Part shown: positions 34,201-45,599 of the stretch, piece by piece
Numbering within the stretch: the stretch's first letter is position 1
Layout of the letters: every line of letters starts with the position of its first letter
From: Otatea glauca
Taxonomy: Eukaryota > Streptophyta > Magnoliopsida > Poales > Poaceae
Assembly (NCBI GenBank): GCA_036346275.1
Contig: CM070722.1
Location: 58,751,524-58,815,523 of the forward strand
DNA: 64,000 nt
Direction of reading: 5' to 3'
Notes under the pieces: model-generated
What the model was told of the DNA's origin: nothing
Seen by the model: the letters and a program-made list of their open reading frames with translations, nothing else
Databases searched by the model: none
Made by a program: the position numbers and the translations under genes

Positions 34201-36239
34201 CTCGAAAAATTTTAAATCGAAAAGTTACAAATTAAAAATTTTGAAATTAGTAAGTTTTAACTCGAAAAGTTTCAACCCGAAAAATTTCAAATCAAAAAGT
34301 TTCAACTCCGAAAACTTTCGATTTAAAATTCAACTTGAAGAATTTCAAATTGAAAACTTTCAAATTGGAAAGTTTTAACTCGAAAAATTTGAAATTAGAA
34401 AGTTTCAACTCGAAAAAAATCTAAATCGAAAATTTTCTATTCAACAAACTTTCGTTTCGAAAAGTTTTAAGTAAAAAACTTTCGAAAGTGGTTAAAAAGT
34501 ACTTGTTTGCAAAAACTTGGGGGGAAATTTGAAGTATAAAACCTTTTTGAGTTTGAGAGAAAGGGAATAGAGGAGGAAAGGGGGATAGAACCACGTGTCG
34601 CGAATAGAGCCTTTGAGGGAGAAAGGAAGTAGGGGAAGGAAGAAGGTGCTACCGCTTGTTATAATTAGAGAGCCTTTTGAGAGGAGAAAAGTAGAGAAAG
34701 AAAGTAGGCGTTGGCACTTGTCACAAAAAGTGGACCTCAGCTCAAATCGGTAATTCACTTAAAATATTACAACAGGTGCATGGTTTTTAAAAGTGTAGCG
34801 ATAGCATATTATATGTGCTACCACACTACTGGCACTGATCTTGTAATTCATTCATTCCAAGGTCTATTTTTTTTCTTTTGGTTACAAAGAAGAATAAACT
34901 TGGCATTACTTTGAACTACCAGAAGTCATTTACGAAGTGTCATCTGGACAGATCCGATGCTTGTCTGCAGAGCCACGGGTTTTGGCGTTCTATTAAATTG
35001 GATTGTTAAAATTATCAAATGTAGGCCGAGGAAGGCGTCACTGCGACAAGGGAACTGCGCCACAATGTCAAGGTCCAGGAGAACATGGAGTTTGGGGCCT
35101 TCATTGCTGGCTCCAGTGCAAACATGATGATGGCCTGGTACTTCCTCTCTCCAGAGGCCAGAGGAGCACACAACCTTCGTTATGTCATTCCAATGCTGCT
35201 TGCCTTCATATGCTTCATCAGTGGTGTCTGCCAGATGCTGCTCAGCATGAACTTGCTAGAGCTCCCAGAACACGTTGTCTCCGAGATCCAAGTCAAGGCC
35301 TCCAAATGCCTCTCCTTGTTATGCAGCACATTGCCAGTGGTAACATTGCTTAGCCCCTTCGTGCTCTCTGGGTATAAGGTCTACAGGTATGTTGGCCTTG
35401 CCCTTCTGGTCGTGGTGGCAGCTCCACTTGCTGTGGTGCGATGGTACGTAGGATGCAAGTCTGAGGGAGGTGACGGGAGGGCATCATACAATGAGCACAA
35501 GGAGCAGCTGGAGGATGCCTTTAAGTTCATCTCAGCCATCAGTAACTCTGCTAGCGGCGGCTTGGTTGCCTTGGTGGTCAATTACAATGTCACTGGTGGT
35601 TCAGGTCGCACTAAAAGAGCTGTACTTGCAGCCGTCTTCTTCATATTCACTACTGTGATCGGGACCCTGCTCCTCATGGGGATCCGTGCTAAGGTGCTAG
35701 AGATCAACAACCAAAGAATCAGAAGATTCATTATCCAGTCCATGTGGTTAGCAATTATCTTCATGCTTCTGTCGATGGCCTGTTCGGTTCTTGCAGTAGT
35801 TTTCCCTATAGTTGAGTTTGGCATCTTTGCTGCATTTGCCCCATGGGTTTTTGCGGCCCTTGTATACATTTTCCTCGAGCACTGCATTCGCCGTTCTCCT
35901 GCAGCCCAGGACAATATTGCTGATGAATACCGACAGGCACAGCTCAAGTGGAAGGCCGACAAGGGGATCAAAATCACAATGTGGTCATTTGCAGCAATCA
36001 TCGGTATATTTGGAGGTTTCCTTCACGATCATGACAAGGTTGAATCTCTGAAGGCGTGTATCATATTACTGACCTCAGCTTTTCTGTCCGGCTTTGCGGT
36101 CACGCTGCTGACCATCAGGACAGATTCAGCCAGCGATGGCCATGCTGCAGCAACCACTGTACTAGATTGGACTGCAACGGCAACATTTGCGGCTGCAATA
36201 TTTGCCGTTGTCATTGCAATGTTGTTGGAAATACTGTAA
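31272..36239 (+). CDS. Uncharacterised grass polytopic membrane protein (453 aa, three exons)
   Basis: Exons 31272-31332, 31448-31533 and 35025-36239 join in frame (phases 1 and 0) with GT-AG borders, giving 453 residues. Residues 1-69 are hydrophilic, with a Pro/Ala-rich stretch (AQPPAPAQTLVQ) and then EEGVTATRELRHN. About ten hydrophobic segments follow, at roughly 72-90, 102-123, 144-163, 172-190, 217-236, 249-269, 284-309, 312-333, 367-382, 393-412 and 427-450. Charged loops lie between (190-215, 340-365). The protein almost ends inside the last span. I recognise no transporter or enzyme motif and do not assign a function. An alternative start at Met70 (35085) would lose exons 1-2, but the clean in-frame splicing favours the three-exon model. 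The last ~90 residues resemble the fragment at 23150-23653. The second intron holds a Mutator-like element. Subcellular site unknown. Confidence 0.8.
32525..32534. repeat. Target-site duplication CAAAATCTTA, left
   Basis: Ten-base direct repeat identical to 33868-33877, abutting the left terminus of the Mutator-like element. Confidence 0.85.
32619..32656. repeat. 38-bp near-perfect palindrome within the left inverted repeat
   Basis: The sequence runs tcgcccgtatatgg ... ccatatacgggcga around a GCGATCGC centre; only one base pair of the 19 is mismatched. A partner palindrome with one mismatched pair occurs in the right inverted repeat at 33754-33791. Confidence 0.85.
33250..33560. repeat. AT-rich imperfect tandem repeats inside the Mutator-like element
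   Basis: The phrase aaatttctaaatacta(c)a recurs about ten times with spacing of roughly 20-40 bp, with variants attaaatttctaga and acacaatcctaaaa. Irregular, probably slippage-derived. Confidence 0.65.
33754..33791. repeat. 38-bp near-perfect palindrome within the right inverted repeat
   Basis: Starts tcgcccgtatatgg, centre GCGATCGC, ends catatacgggcga. Counterpart of 32619-32656. A weaker relative (catatcgtccatatatgggg) follows inward at about 33701-33728. Confidence 0.85.
33868..33877. repeat. Target-site duplication CAAAATCTTA, right
   Basis: Ten-base direct repeat identical to 32525-32534, abutting the right terminus of the Mutator-like element. Confidence 0.85.
34127..34490. repeat. 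AT-rich imperfect short tandem repeats in intron 2
   Basis: Many variants of tcgaaaaatttcaaatt / agtttcaactcgaaaa, about 10-22 bp each. The preceding ~200 bp also holds a direct repeat, acaagcttggc(c/a)...gcaataatct(c/t)gg, at 34012 and 34072. No coding value. Confidence 0.65.
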
Positions 36240-37858
36240 GCGTTACTACTCCTCTCCTCTGGAGCAGCATCCTCCTTCGCGACGCAGCCGGCATGCCCGT
36301 ACCCTTGCAGTGAAGCATCGGAACAAAAGGTCAGAGATTGCCTTTATTAACTGTAATCTGGAGCATTCAGATTTTTTTGTCGTTGGACATCAGATTGATG
36401 GAAACTGGAGTGCGAAGGGGCCTCGTTGAATTTGGGATCAGCTCTGGGAGGTCGTTGCAGGATGCATGCATGAGTTATAACCTCTTGCAACCTTGCTTTC
36501 TGTAAATATACACATTAATACTTACTCTTAAAAAAATGTATGCGAAAAACAAAAGGAGAAAAAGAAAAGTAATTTCGCTGCTAGGAAAGTTATGATATTG
36601 AAAAATGCTACTCAATGTCTCACTGAAGTAGTACGTCATGAGAGCTATCGGCCTGCTTGTCTCTTCACAACGAGTAGTGCTATTTTTCTGTATCACAACT
36701 GTTACGGTGATGCAAACCATGTGATATTATGCTGCCGGGATTGTGTCTGTTCGGCATACTTATTTTATCTTTTTCTACTCCACGTTTTTCCATGCTTTGC
36801 ATGTTTATATTCACGTTTTTGATGTACTTTTTATCTTTTCTTCCTTACTAACTAGGGGTGGATCAGAGGTATTTTATTGAAAATCCCAAAACCTCCTAAA
36901 AAATAATCACTCATCCAAACAGGACCTTAATCTATTAATGCAGTTGGTCTTGCATCATTATTACTAGTACTATATATATATATATGTTTCATGTGATTTT
37001 TATTAGATCTTTTGTGAAACAATATTTCAAAAATAAACAACTTGCTAACTCATTTGGCATGATACGAAAAATGGGGCGTGGTAAGTAGGGTTTATTTTTA
37101 AAAAATAAATTAGGATGAAGTTCATCTAGAAATGTTATTAAAAAAGCTGGTATTTTTAATAAAAAAGAATGTTCTCCTTCTGTTTTTCTTCCGAGCGGAC
37201 AGATTAATATAATGTTGCTTTTGAAATTTCCCAAACCAAAGATGGAAGTGCACCCAAGTAAAAATGTGAACCAACTAAAAAAAACTAGAAAGGAGGTAAA
37301 GATTTGAAAATAACTGTTGAAAGCTGGAGCTTGGTTGCAATGAGCAATTTGGTAAGGGTCGGTTTGGTTCTGTGAGTTGAATTGGGTCCATGAAATTGAA
37401 GAGCTGATTCAATTTTCGCGTTGAAATAGAATTGGTTTGTGATACCAATCCAGGTGTTTTGGACGACTCGTGAATTTATAAAGTGGAATCGAATCAAATT
37501 AAATCCAAAATTCCAAGTATTGTTCTGTTCGCCACGTTTGCGCAAACCGTGCGGGCCCACGGACGGCTACGACTTGACGACTTCGGCGACGACGCCTTGG
37601 GGGCCAAGGCACGGCGCGTTAAGTCGGCTACGAGGATAAGCAAAGCCGGTGGAATATTCGTGACGAGCCCCGCATATTCCGTTGCTATATATGCAATGTG
37701 GGTGGCTTCACACGCACGAGCTCCTGCTCTCCTCGGTTCTACTTCTACTAGGCTAGCTTGCCCTCTCATCTCATCTGCTGCTTCGTAGTTTCGAGGAAGC
37801 TTCGTCGCGGACAAATTGGCCTCATCATCGAGTCAGCGTCCTCCACCGCTGGCTCGAG
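36240..37858. other. 3' UTR and spacer
   Basis: The first several hundred bases are the probable 3' UTR. A partial MITE-like end (tcatccaaacaggacctta) lies at 36912-36930 and a short (TA)n at 36971-36985. No gene recognised. Confidence 0.4.
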
Positions 37859-37868
37859 TATATAAGAG
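37858..37868 (+). promoter_or_regulatory. Possible TATA box of an unidentified transcript
   Basis: gtatataagagg in a GC-rich context, followed by a short frame from 37905 (MEDRCRRRRYR) ending at about 38016. No similarity was recognised, so the downstream transcript is hypothetical. Confidence 0.25.
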
Positions 37869-39905
37869 GGGGCCGGCCGATCGTCGAGGTCCAGCCTTCT
37901 CCCCAATGGAAGATCGATGCCGGCGACGACGGTATCGTCTATTGCCTCTTAGTTCTCCTGACCTCATCTGTATATCCATCTATAGATACATACCCTTTCC
38001 TCCTCAAGGCAGATAGTTGATATATACATCTGAAACTTCGCTATACGATCGAGGATGGGTTTTAGTCAATGGAATAATTAAGATCATCGAAAGTTGCAAG
38101 AGAGATGCATGGAGGGACATATATATTTGGTTCGGTAAAACAACATATATAAAAGCATGATGACCGAATTTCGTCAGATCATATATAGTAGACATGCTAT
38201 CAAAACATGTCAGTATTAGTCATGTTTAAAAGAAAGAGAACATGGACTCCTCCCCCTATACATGGAAGTGGCTCGCGGACTTGGGTTAATTCCCGAGCAA
38301 CCAGTGGGAGTGGGCCGAATTAAGGTGGGGCGACGAGGGCACCGCTCCAGCCGGCCTGCTGTGTGGGATGACCGGCGCCTGGCCGGCGATGCGTGAAGCC
38401 GGAGGGCGTCCGTCGACAACAAGGTCAGTCAAGCTAGATCCTCAGGGCGGGAGGTGCATGGTGTAAATGGTGGCCAGCACAATTCCCTTTTCGTCTACTC
38501 TAGACTGGATTGTAAATGGAAGACGTCTTCCTTTTCCAGTTTCCCCTCTACTGTTCCTTCTATCGAGTTTGGTTAATTAAATCTCTCTCCCAAATGTTGG
38601 ATTCAGTCCAGCAAATGGTGCATCAGGGCGATTGGTTGGATGGCAGGAGCCCTAGATTAGTCGATGCCTGGTTTGAACCTTACCCTCGGTATTTGGTAGG
38701 TTTTTCTCGTATGGTTGTTGGTAACCTTTGAGTCCTTTTCTTCTATTGTCCTATTCTCCGTGATGTCTTGTAAACTATGCGCTGGTCGTGGTCGTTGATC
38801 AGCTCGATCTGATCCATGGGCGGAATTTTCCTAGCAAAACAAAGTTAGGTTGGGCTGGCAAGAAGAGCGGCATGGATGGTTGTGACAGGTTAAGAACATG
38901 TACAAAAAGCCATATCAAACCTGTACACAACCTGATTTTTAATTTACTGTTAGCCTTTTTAGGGCTAGAAAACGTAAATTGGTCTGACTGGTCGGCTATT
39001 GTTTTTCACGACGGCACGAGACGACGCGCGCATTTCATTGGAGTTTCCATTGGGAATTGGAAACCAAGTCCACCACCTTGTAACCACTTGTCGCCTAAAT
39101 TGTCGGCCGGATCCTAAAAATGCAATCGTACGGTCAAAAGGCTACTCATTGGGATTAGTAATTCTCCTCTCGTACCTTGGATTAAGGCGCTAAGCACGGC
39201 GGCCGGCCTACTCCTCTCCTACCTTGGATTAAGGCATGAAACACGTCGGCAAGGAAGCACAGAACCGATGCCGTGCTAGACCGGGGCGTGGACAAGTCTT
39301 CCCCAGCAGTTTATCGGGCTCGGGCTCGGGCTCGAGAACACGTCGGAGCGGCTCCATTCACAACCAGATTGCAACGCGATTTGGTGTCCGGTCAAACCGA
39401 TTCGTCGCTCTCCATGCGTCACATGCGCGGAGGGGCAGGTGCTCTATCCAACCACAACTTTCCGGGTACTTTCCTTTCTGTGCGTTGGCAGCTTTCTCCA
39501 GAAGATGCCCTGGCGTTGCTTCCACGCAACTTCGTGCATCGCACTATCATATATTTAAAGCGACGGCAGACAGCTGGTCCATACCTCATTACTCCGGAAT
39601 AAATGTAATTTTACTTTTTCAACAAAAAATTAAACATACATTGTTCGGAAATTGACATTTTAGTACTATTTTTTGTCTTCGGAGAGCGGAGTAGGACTAG
39701 GAGTACATAAACTTCTTTGAAGGAACCATGTGGGCAGGCACCAGACAGACCCCTTGCATCCGCGCCCCGCGCTTTCCTCGCAATCGCTCTCTCCGTCCAG
39801 AATTCGCCTGCACGAAACACACACACCTTCTCTCTGCCCACCGGCCGGCGCACGTTAATTTTCCTCCCGTGACGTCATCTGCCGGGCGTGTGGTTGACAC
39901 GTGTC
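37869..39905. other. Spacer upstream of the DUF6490-like gene
   Basis: No recognised gene. A direct repeat, ctcctctc(g/c)taccttggat, occurs at about 39163 and 39212. The open frames at 39236-39655 overlap each other, show no family similarity and lie in GC-rich promoter-proximal DNA. Confidence 0.4.
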
Positions 39906-40349
39906 ATGTCCACTGAGGCAACGAAGCTGGCGGAGCATCAGAGAGGCCGCCGTCCGGCGAACCCCGCCGATGTGATGGACCGCGAAGCCAACGACGGCAG
40001 CTTCTCGTGGCTAACGGTGCTCGGGTTCGCCTTCCTGACCTTCAACTCGGCCATGGCGATCTACAGGTCAGACGGCGACGTGTATGCGGTGGCCTTCGTG
40101 GCCTTCTCGTACGCTGACCTCGTCTTGCTCTTCTACTGCCTGCGGCAGTTCGAGAAGGCGGATCCCAACTCGCCGGCAAGAGAGAAGCTGAAGGTGGCCG
40201 TCTGGATACTAACGACCTTGCTGACGGTTGTCTTTTCCTATAAAGTCGCGGCGATCATGCCGCTCCCGGTCAAAGTGCTGGTTTGGGCCATGGCCAGCGC
40301 CACCGTCCTCGGAGGCTTCTACGCCTTCTTTTTGCACCGGGAAGGGAAG
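39906..40349 (+). CDS. DUF6490-like four-helix grass membrane protein (first exon)
   Basis: ATG 39906 opens a 148-codon exon ending at a strong donor (AAG|GTAAGT at 40350). A hydrophilic N terminus (about residues 1-37) precedes four hydrophobic segments: LTVLGFAFLTFNSAMAIY, VAFVAFSYADLVLLFYCL, WILTTLLTVVFSYKVAAI and VLVWAMASATVLGGFYAFFL, separated by a basic loop (FEKADPNSPAREKLK). From memory this matches the Poaceae membrane family annotated DUF6490; its function is unknown. An upstream GTG in the same frame (39888) is not a credible start. If the donor is used, a short final exon lies downstream and was not found; if not, the frame continues to 40616 through repetitive sequence and would add a non-conserved tail. 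Probably intact, possibly missing its last few residues. Confidence 0.72.
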
Positions 40350-40479
40350 GTAAGTGTACCGATTGCCATAGCTGATTTCCATCCTCTCATGTGCTGCATC
40401 TTTCGAACCCGATTTGCAAATACGGCGGCAAGACGGCCGGCTCCGGTTTCTGGTTGGCCTAGTGGCGTAACTCTGTGTC

Positions 40480-40660
40480 CGGTTTGTCTGCTCATAGTTT
40501 CGGTTCGGTTCTTACATCGGGCTCGGGCCCATTCGGGCTATAATAGTTTCAAGCCGGTTCTAACTCGGGCTCGGGCAGTTCGGGTTCTAAATCGGGCTCG
40601 GGCAAGCCGGTTCTAACTCGTGCTCGGGCCGGTGAGCCACACCTAAGGTCCCGGGCCGCT
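40480..40660 (+). repeat. GC-rich short repeats after the DUF6490-like exon
   Basis: cgggctcgggc and ggttctaa(c/a)tcg(g/t)gctcgg recur about five times, with a period of roughly 22 bp in the clearest stretch (40550-40630). Confidence 0.6.
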
Positions 40661-40828
40661 GTTAATTAATGCGGGTTCGGGTGAGCCGCGCAGTCGGTCT
40701 TGATCAAGCTTGGGCTCAGAATCTCAGACTCTGCCAGGAAAACCTGATTGCATCAAGCCAGACAATAACCTGACTTGGCTCATCCTTGCAAAGATGCGTC
40801 TGTGTTTGTCATACTTTACTAGTTACTA

Positions 40829-41080
40829 CTCCCTCTAGACACAAATAGTTATCGATTTAGACATTGATTTGATCTTTAAAATATATGTTTGATCACAAAT
40901 TTTTATTAAATGTATTTATAGAACCCAATAAAATTATAATATTATGAAAATAATATTTGAGACAATTCTATTCATAATTTTCGTATATCCAATTTAAATA
41001 TTTTAAAAAAATATTAACCGTCAAAATTTCAAAAATCTAATTATATTTATATTCATAACGATAACTATCTATGAGTGGTG
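40829..41080. mobile_element. Stowaway-type MITE (approx. 250 bp)
   Basis: Begins CTCCCTCTAGACACAAATAG after TA and shares internal blocks with 63174-63428 (aaaattataatattatga, tttcgt(g/a)tatccaattt, cgataactat). The right end is degraded (gataactatctatgagtggt), so the boundary is approximate. Confidence 0.65.
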
Positions 41081-41425
41081 TGGCTTAAGCGCCTAACAAT
41101 GGAGCAACATCGACTATGACAGACAAGGTCTACGAAGATCAAAGTAATGAAGAGGTGAGGTTGAGATACGCGTAGTACTCCTGAGTACAGAAGGATGCGT
41201 TTGACTCCTCGATCTCCTTTATACTTGTCGATAATTGTCAGTTCAAACATTACAGTATTCACTCTGTATTCTCGAAGTAGATTGTTTTGTCATCACTTTT
41301 TTGTTGCTATGGGCAGCTTCCTCCTAGCTAGGGCTCCTCTTAACACTTGTTCTGGACGGACTATTTCCTATGGCAACTTTTATTTTCGTGCTGCATTCTG
41401 GATTACTCTGTTGTGAGACCAGATG
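41081..41425. other. Spacer
   Basis: No gene, RNA or repeat recognised. Confidence 0.4.
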
Positions 41426-41430
41426 GCTAT

Positions 41431-42156
41431 TGTTTGCACCAAAATTTGGCAGATAGGGTTAAAATCGGCAGTACAAGATCAACAAGATACGATTGGATAA
41501 CGGATCAAGATATTTGAGAACAAAATAGGTTGTTAAGAAAAACACCCTCCAAATAGAGGCCGATACGGATTCTATTCCTAACGTGTTGTACCAGGACTCT
41601 ATCGGCCAATGGCTATAAAAGAGGTCTAGAGGTGATCGTAAAAGTCATCGAGCCAATCAACCAATTCGCGTCTACTTTTCATCTACTTTTCCGTCGACTA
41701 GGAGTAGTTTCTGTAATTTAAATTCTTGTAACTCAGTTTCGATCAATAAAGTTGCGCATCGCCGATTGTTGATCATCCTCAGTTACACCCCAGGTTTGAT
41801 TTATTCTGATCTTGTTGCGCATCGCCTTCTTCAGAATCGATCTGCCTTTATCCTCTGCTCTGATTAGCTCTAATCGGCTAGTTAGATTTACCTTTTTTTC
41901 TCGATTTAGTCGGCTTTGAGCTAATTGAATCTAAGCCGATTGATCTTCATTAATCGGCTAGTTAGACTTACCTTGTTACCTCGATCTTGATCGGCTTCAA
42001 GCTGATTAAGTCTAAGCCGATTGATCTCTACGATCGGTTTTGGGTGAATTTTATATTTTACCTTGTCGATTCTGAGTCAAATCGACCGCACGCTCAACGG
42101 TGTTAAATGCGGTGTCTTTGTTGTCGAAACCCTACTTCACGTTTTTGACGTCAACA
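41431..42156 (+). repeat. 5' LTR of the non-autonomous element (726 bp)
   Basis: TG...CA bounded. A TATA box, ggctataaaagagg, at about 41609-41622, and aataaag near 41745 as a poly(A)-type signal. The internal phrase taatcggctagttaga...ta(c)cttgtt is repeated two to three times. Confidence 0.93.
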
Positions 42157-42159
42157 CAC

Positions 42160-42185
42160 TCTTGGCACGCCCGGTGGGACACGAT
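42160..42185 (+). other. Primer-binding region of the non-autonomous element
   Basis: ttggcacgcccggtgggaca, directly after the 5' LTR with a few-base spacer, is a phrase seen at this place in many plant Gypsy elements. The primer tRNA was not assigned. Confidence 0.6.
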
Positions 42186-43179
42186 GGCAGCATCAAGCAA
42201 ATCAATTCCACCATCCGATCTCAACGCCGAGGCTATAATTGTCCCAACGATGGACGATTTAATGCCGAACAGCGAGAAATCGAAGATCGAAAAGTCGCTC
42301 TAGAAGAGATGATCTTTGAATTGTTATCAAAAGACTAGACGTGGCGTCACTCAAAAGATCGCTTTGTCGACGGCCAATGCCCTTGGCGATGCGAGCGTCC
42401 ACGGATGGTCCGTAAGTTCATACCTACCACTCAAGCCGAATTATCGGCTATGATTAATCAATCTATACATCACGCGCCGGGTAAACCAATCATCGACTCT
42501 TGTTACAACGCTAAAGCCGATGATTGCGAATAGTGTGAAGACAATCGCTCAAGAATTGGCATCATCTGGGAGTCTGCTTGACCCGATGCAAGCTCTGCCA
42601 AGCTATCCTGCTTTTTCAATAGCGCAAACTACGCAGAGTACGTCAACCGATCCAAAACCATCGGCTATAACTTCACCCTCAACCATGGTGCCGACTCAAC
42701 CTACCATCGTATTACCGCGAAACTCACGCCCTAGCGGGGTCACACATTACCAGGCGTACACTGATGCTGCTAGACATAACGTGTCGGCTACTTTGCTGCC
42801 GTCAGCTCTATTTAATATTTCCCACAATCGATCTCGCAGCCGATTGAACAAATTAGGCACGTCCAGTATCAAGAGCCGATTCTGCCCAGGAATCCGGTCC
42901 CTCATAAGGTCATAACCTATGCAGAGCCCTTTGTCCCTGTACGAGAACCACCGGTTAGGAGGTATAATGGGTATGATAAAAAACAACAAGATCCGTCGGC
43001 TCGCCTAACAAGCGACACCGAGTTTGCACTCGGGGCGAATACTAGTCATGATCATTGGCGAGCGCTAACAAAGATTAATTGGGTGACAGTTTACGGCGTG
43101 TTGAGAGATCAATTCGCTTACAACCAAAGGGTAGAGTCATCGGCTATAGAAAGTCAGATCCGGATTATATAGATCGCAT

Positions 43180-43510
43180 GCAATATCCACATAATTTTAA
43201 AGTTCCCGATTTTGCCAAATTTTCGGGAATGATTCGGTCACGACCTTAGAGCACGCTTCGGACGCTTTGTCGCTCGATGTGGCGAGGCAAATTCAATCGA
43301 CGGGTGAAAATTAGATTATTCCCTTGTCTTTATCGGAGTCGCTTTCACTTGGTTTACTAGTTTACCTCCAAATTCGGTTCATTTTGGAACGATTTGGAAA
43401 GCCGATTTCATGAGTATTTTTCTCCCATGCGGAACTCGGATTTCAGATCTAAGTTCTATCCAATGTAAGACCGAGGAATCGGTAAATGATTATGTTAAGA
43501 GATTCAGGAA
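43180..43510 (+). pseudogene. Gag remnant in the non-autonomous element
   Basis: Around 43325-43500 the frames give SLSLGLLVYLQIRF-type and, with frame adjustment, AFTWFTSLPPNSVHFGTIWK and YVKRFRK, the pattern of the plant retrotransposon gag domain (AFxWFSSLPPNSIxxWxxL...F). Stops and shifts interrupt it. Downstream frames at 43689-44273 and 44179-44565 are lysine-rich and unrecognised, probably gag C-terminal remains or filler. Confidence 0.6.
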
Positions 43511-44849
43511 GTGAGAAATAGGTGTTTTAGTGTTACCATGCCCGATAATCGGTTGGTGATTTAGCTTTCAGTGATACCCCATTAAGGGAAAAATTCAATG
43601 GCGTGAATTCACCAATTTAAGTCATCTCCTACAATGAGTATCGGCTCAAGAAAGCCGTTTCTCCGATGATAACGACTTCAAAGATGAATTGAAGAATAAC
43701 AAAGACAAGATACAATCGGCTATAGAGGATGACCAACTAAAATTTGTAGAAGAGCCGATAATGCAGCTGGACGCTGATCCTTTTCCAATTAACATGGTTC
43801 ATTGCTCTAAAAAGAAGGAAAAGCCGACACAAGATGCAGAGCCTAAGGATCAAATTCATATATCATCGGCTATAAAAATGACACGTCAAGCCGATGTACA
43901 ATCAAATTCTGATGGCAATAAGACACTCATGATTACTGTAGGCTCTATACAAATAAAAGCCGACCGTGAAGGGGAAATTTTTAAAACAATCACACTAAAG
44001 GGTTATCAGGCTGAGAGAGCATTGCCACTACGTAAGCCGATACAGAAGTCGAAGCCCACTTTTTTCCAACTACTAGCAAAATATGAAAAGAGGAATGAAA
44101 GGCCACGACGAAGTCCTCCACATCGCCGATTAATGAATATCGCCAAGCGCCCTGAAAGAGCTCACCGACGGTGCCCTTTTGGCAATTTTGTTGGGAGAAG
44201 GATTAGCTTTGCCATCACCAAACACATGTCCGATGCAAGATACCCATGCCAAGGTGATAGCGATGGTCGCTAAAGATAGAATTTCTAAGCCGACTATAAG
44301 TCAGAAACAAGACCAAGATGAAGGGTCTAACACTGCGGTTAGTATGGATCTGTTAGGAAAAATATGTAAGTCGATCGAACCAAAGCCGAGATGGTGTCCT
44401 CCAGGTTTAAGCCGATCACAAAGAAGAAGACTTGAGCGGCTAAGGACCCAAGAGATGAGGGAAGCTGAACAAGAAAAACGAAGAGATAAAACTTTTAATG
44501 AGCTTCATCCGATTAAGATTGCGAGAAAAGAGTGGAGGAAGAAAAAAACCGGATTCGGCAAATGATTTTTGTTCGACGAAGCCGATCTAGTCTGGAAAAT
44601 CATACCACCCGTCAGCTCGTGATAGCCGATTTGGTAAGGGATCAACGTAGGATCGTGTAGCGTGCATCGGTTTGTCTAAGGTACTGGTTAGGTCTTGAAT
44701 GGCTAAAACTCAAATACGAATATACGAGTTGGCCGATTACCGACCTGAAAGCCAAATTAAATCGATGCAATTAAAAATTTGGCTATGGTAAGAAAATATA
44801 TGTTCAAGTCGATGATGAAAATTTTTGGAAGATAACATGTTATCTCCCA

Positions 44850-44864
44850 AAAATGGGGGGCATA
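44850..44864 (+). other. Polypurine tract of the non-autonomous element
   Basis: aaaaatggggggcata immediately before the 3' LTR, the usual site for plus-strand priming. Confidence 0.75.
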
Positions 44865-45599
44865 TGTTTGCACCAAAATTTGGCAGATAGGGTTAAAATC
44901 GGCAGTACAAGATCAACAAGATACGATTGGATAACGGATCAAGATATTTGGAAACAAAACAAGTTGTTAAGAAAAACACCCTCCAAATAGAGGCCGATAC
45001 GGATTCTATTCCTAACGTGTTATACCAGAACTCTATCGGCCAATGGCTATAAAAGAGGTTTAGAGGTGATCAGAAAAAGCTGCCCAGAGCCAATCAACCA
45101 ATTCGCGTCTACTTTTCATCTAATTTTCCGTCGACTAGGAGTAGTTTCTGTAATTTAAATTCTTGTAACTCAGTTTCGATCAATAAAGTTGCGCATCGTC
45201 GATTGTTGATCATCCTCAGTTACACCCCAGGTTTGATTTATTCTGATCTTGTTGCGCATCGCCTTCTTCAGAATCGATCTGCCTTTATCCTCTGCTCTGA
45301 TTAGCCCTAATCGGCTAGTTAGATTTACCCTTTTTTTCTCGATTTAGTCGGTTTTGAGCTAATTGAATCTAAGCCGATTGATCTTCATTAATCGGCTAGT
45401 TAGGCTTACCTTGTTACCTCGATCTTGATCGGCTTCAAGCTGATTAAGTCTAAGCCGATTGATCTCTACGATCGGTTTTGGGTGAATTTTATATTTTTAC
45501 CTTGTCGATTACAGGTCAAATCGACTGGCACGCTCTGAACCAGGTGTTCGTCTGGTGTGCTGTTGTCAGAAACCCTACTTCACGTTTTTGACGTCAACA
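44865..45599 (+). repeat. 3' LTR of the non-autonomous element (735 bp)
   Basis: Collinear with 41431-42156. Differences concentrate near 45070 (agaaaaagctgcccagagcc versus gtaaaagtcatcgagcc) and in the last 100 bp. Confidence 0.93.

Larger units (their letters stand above)
41431..45599 (+). mobile_element. Complete non-autonomous LTR retrotransposon (4,169 bp)
   Basis: Two LTRs (41431-42156 and 44865-45599) begin TGTTTGCACC and end GACGTCAACA, and the whole is flanked by the 5-bp duplication GCTAT (41426-41430, 45600-45604). A primer-binding region follows the 5' LTR and a polypurine tract (aaaaatggggggcata) precedes the 3' LTR. The interior is 2.7 kb with only gag-like remnants; protease, reverse transcriptase and integrase are missing. 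The interior is full of gccgat/atcggc words. The LTRs differ by a few percent plus small indels, so the insertion is not very recent. Mobilisation would need a helper element's enzymes. Confidence 0.93.

Noticed and set aside
37868..38016. Small gene after the TATA-like motif
   Set aside because: A 37-codon frame with simple Arg-rich composition and no similarity; only the motif itself is listed, with low confidence.
39236..39655. 109- and 139-codon overlapping frames
   Set aside because: No recognisable family and two frames compete over the same DNA; probably promoter-proximal GC-rich sequence.
43689..44565. Lys-rich frames as a host gene
   Set aside because: They lie between the two LTRs of one intact retrotransposon and are filled with the element's own gccgat/atcggc words.
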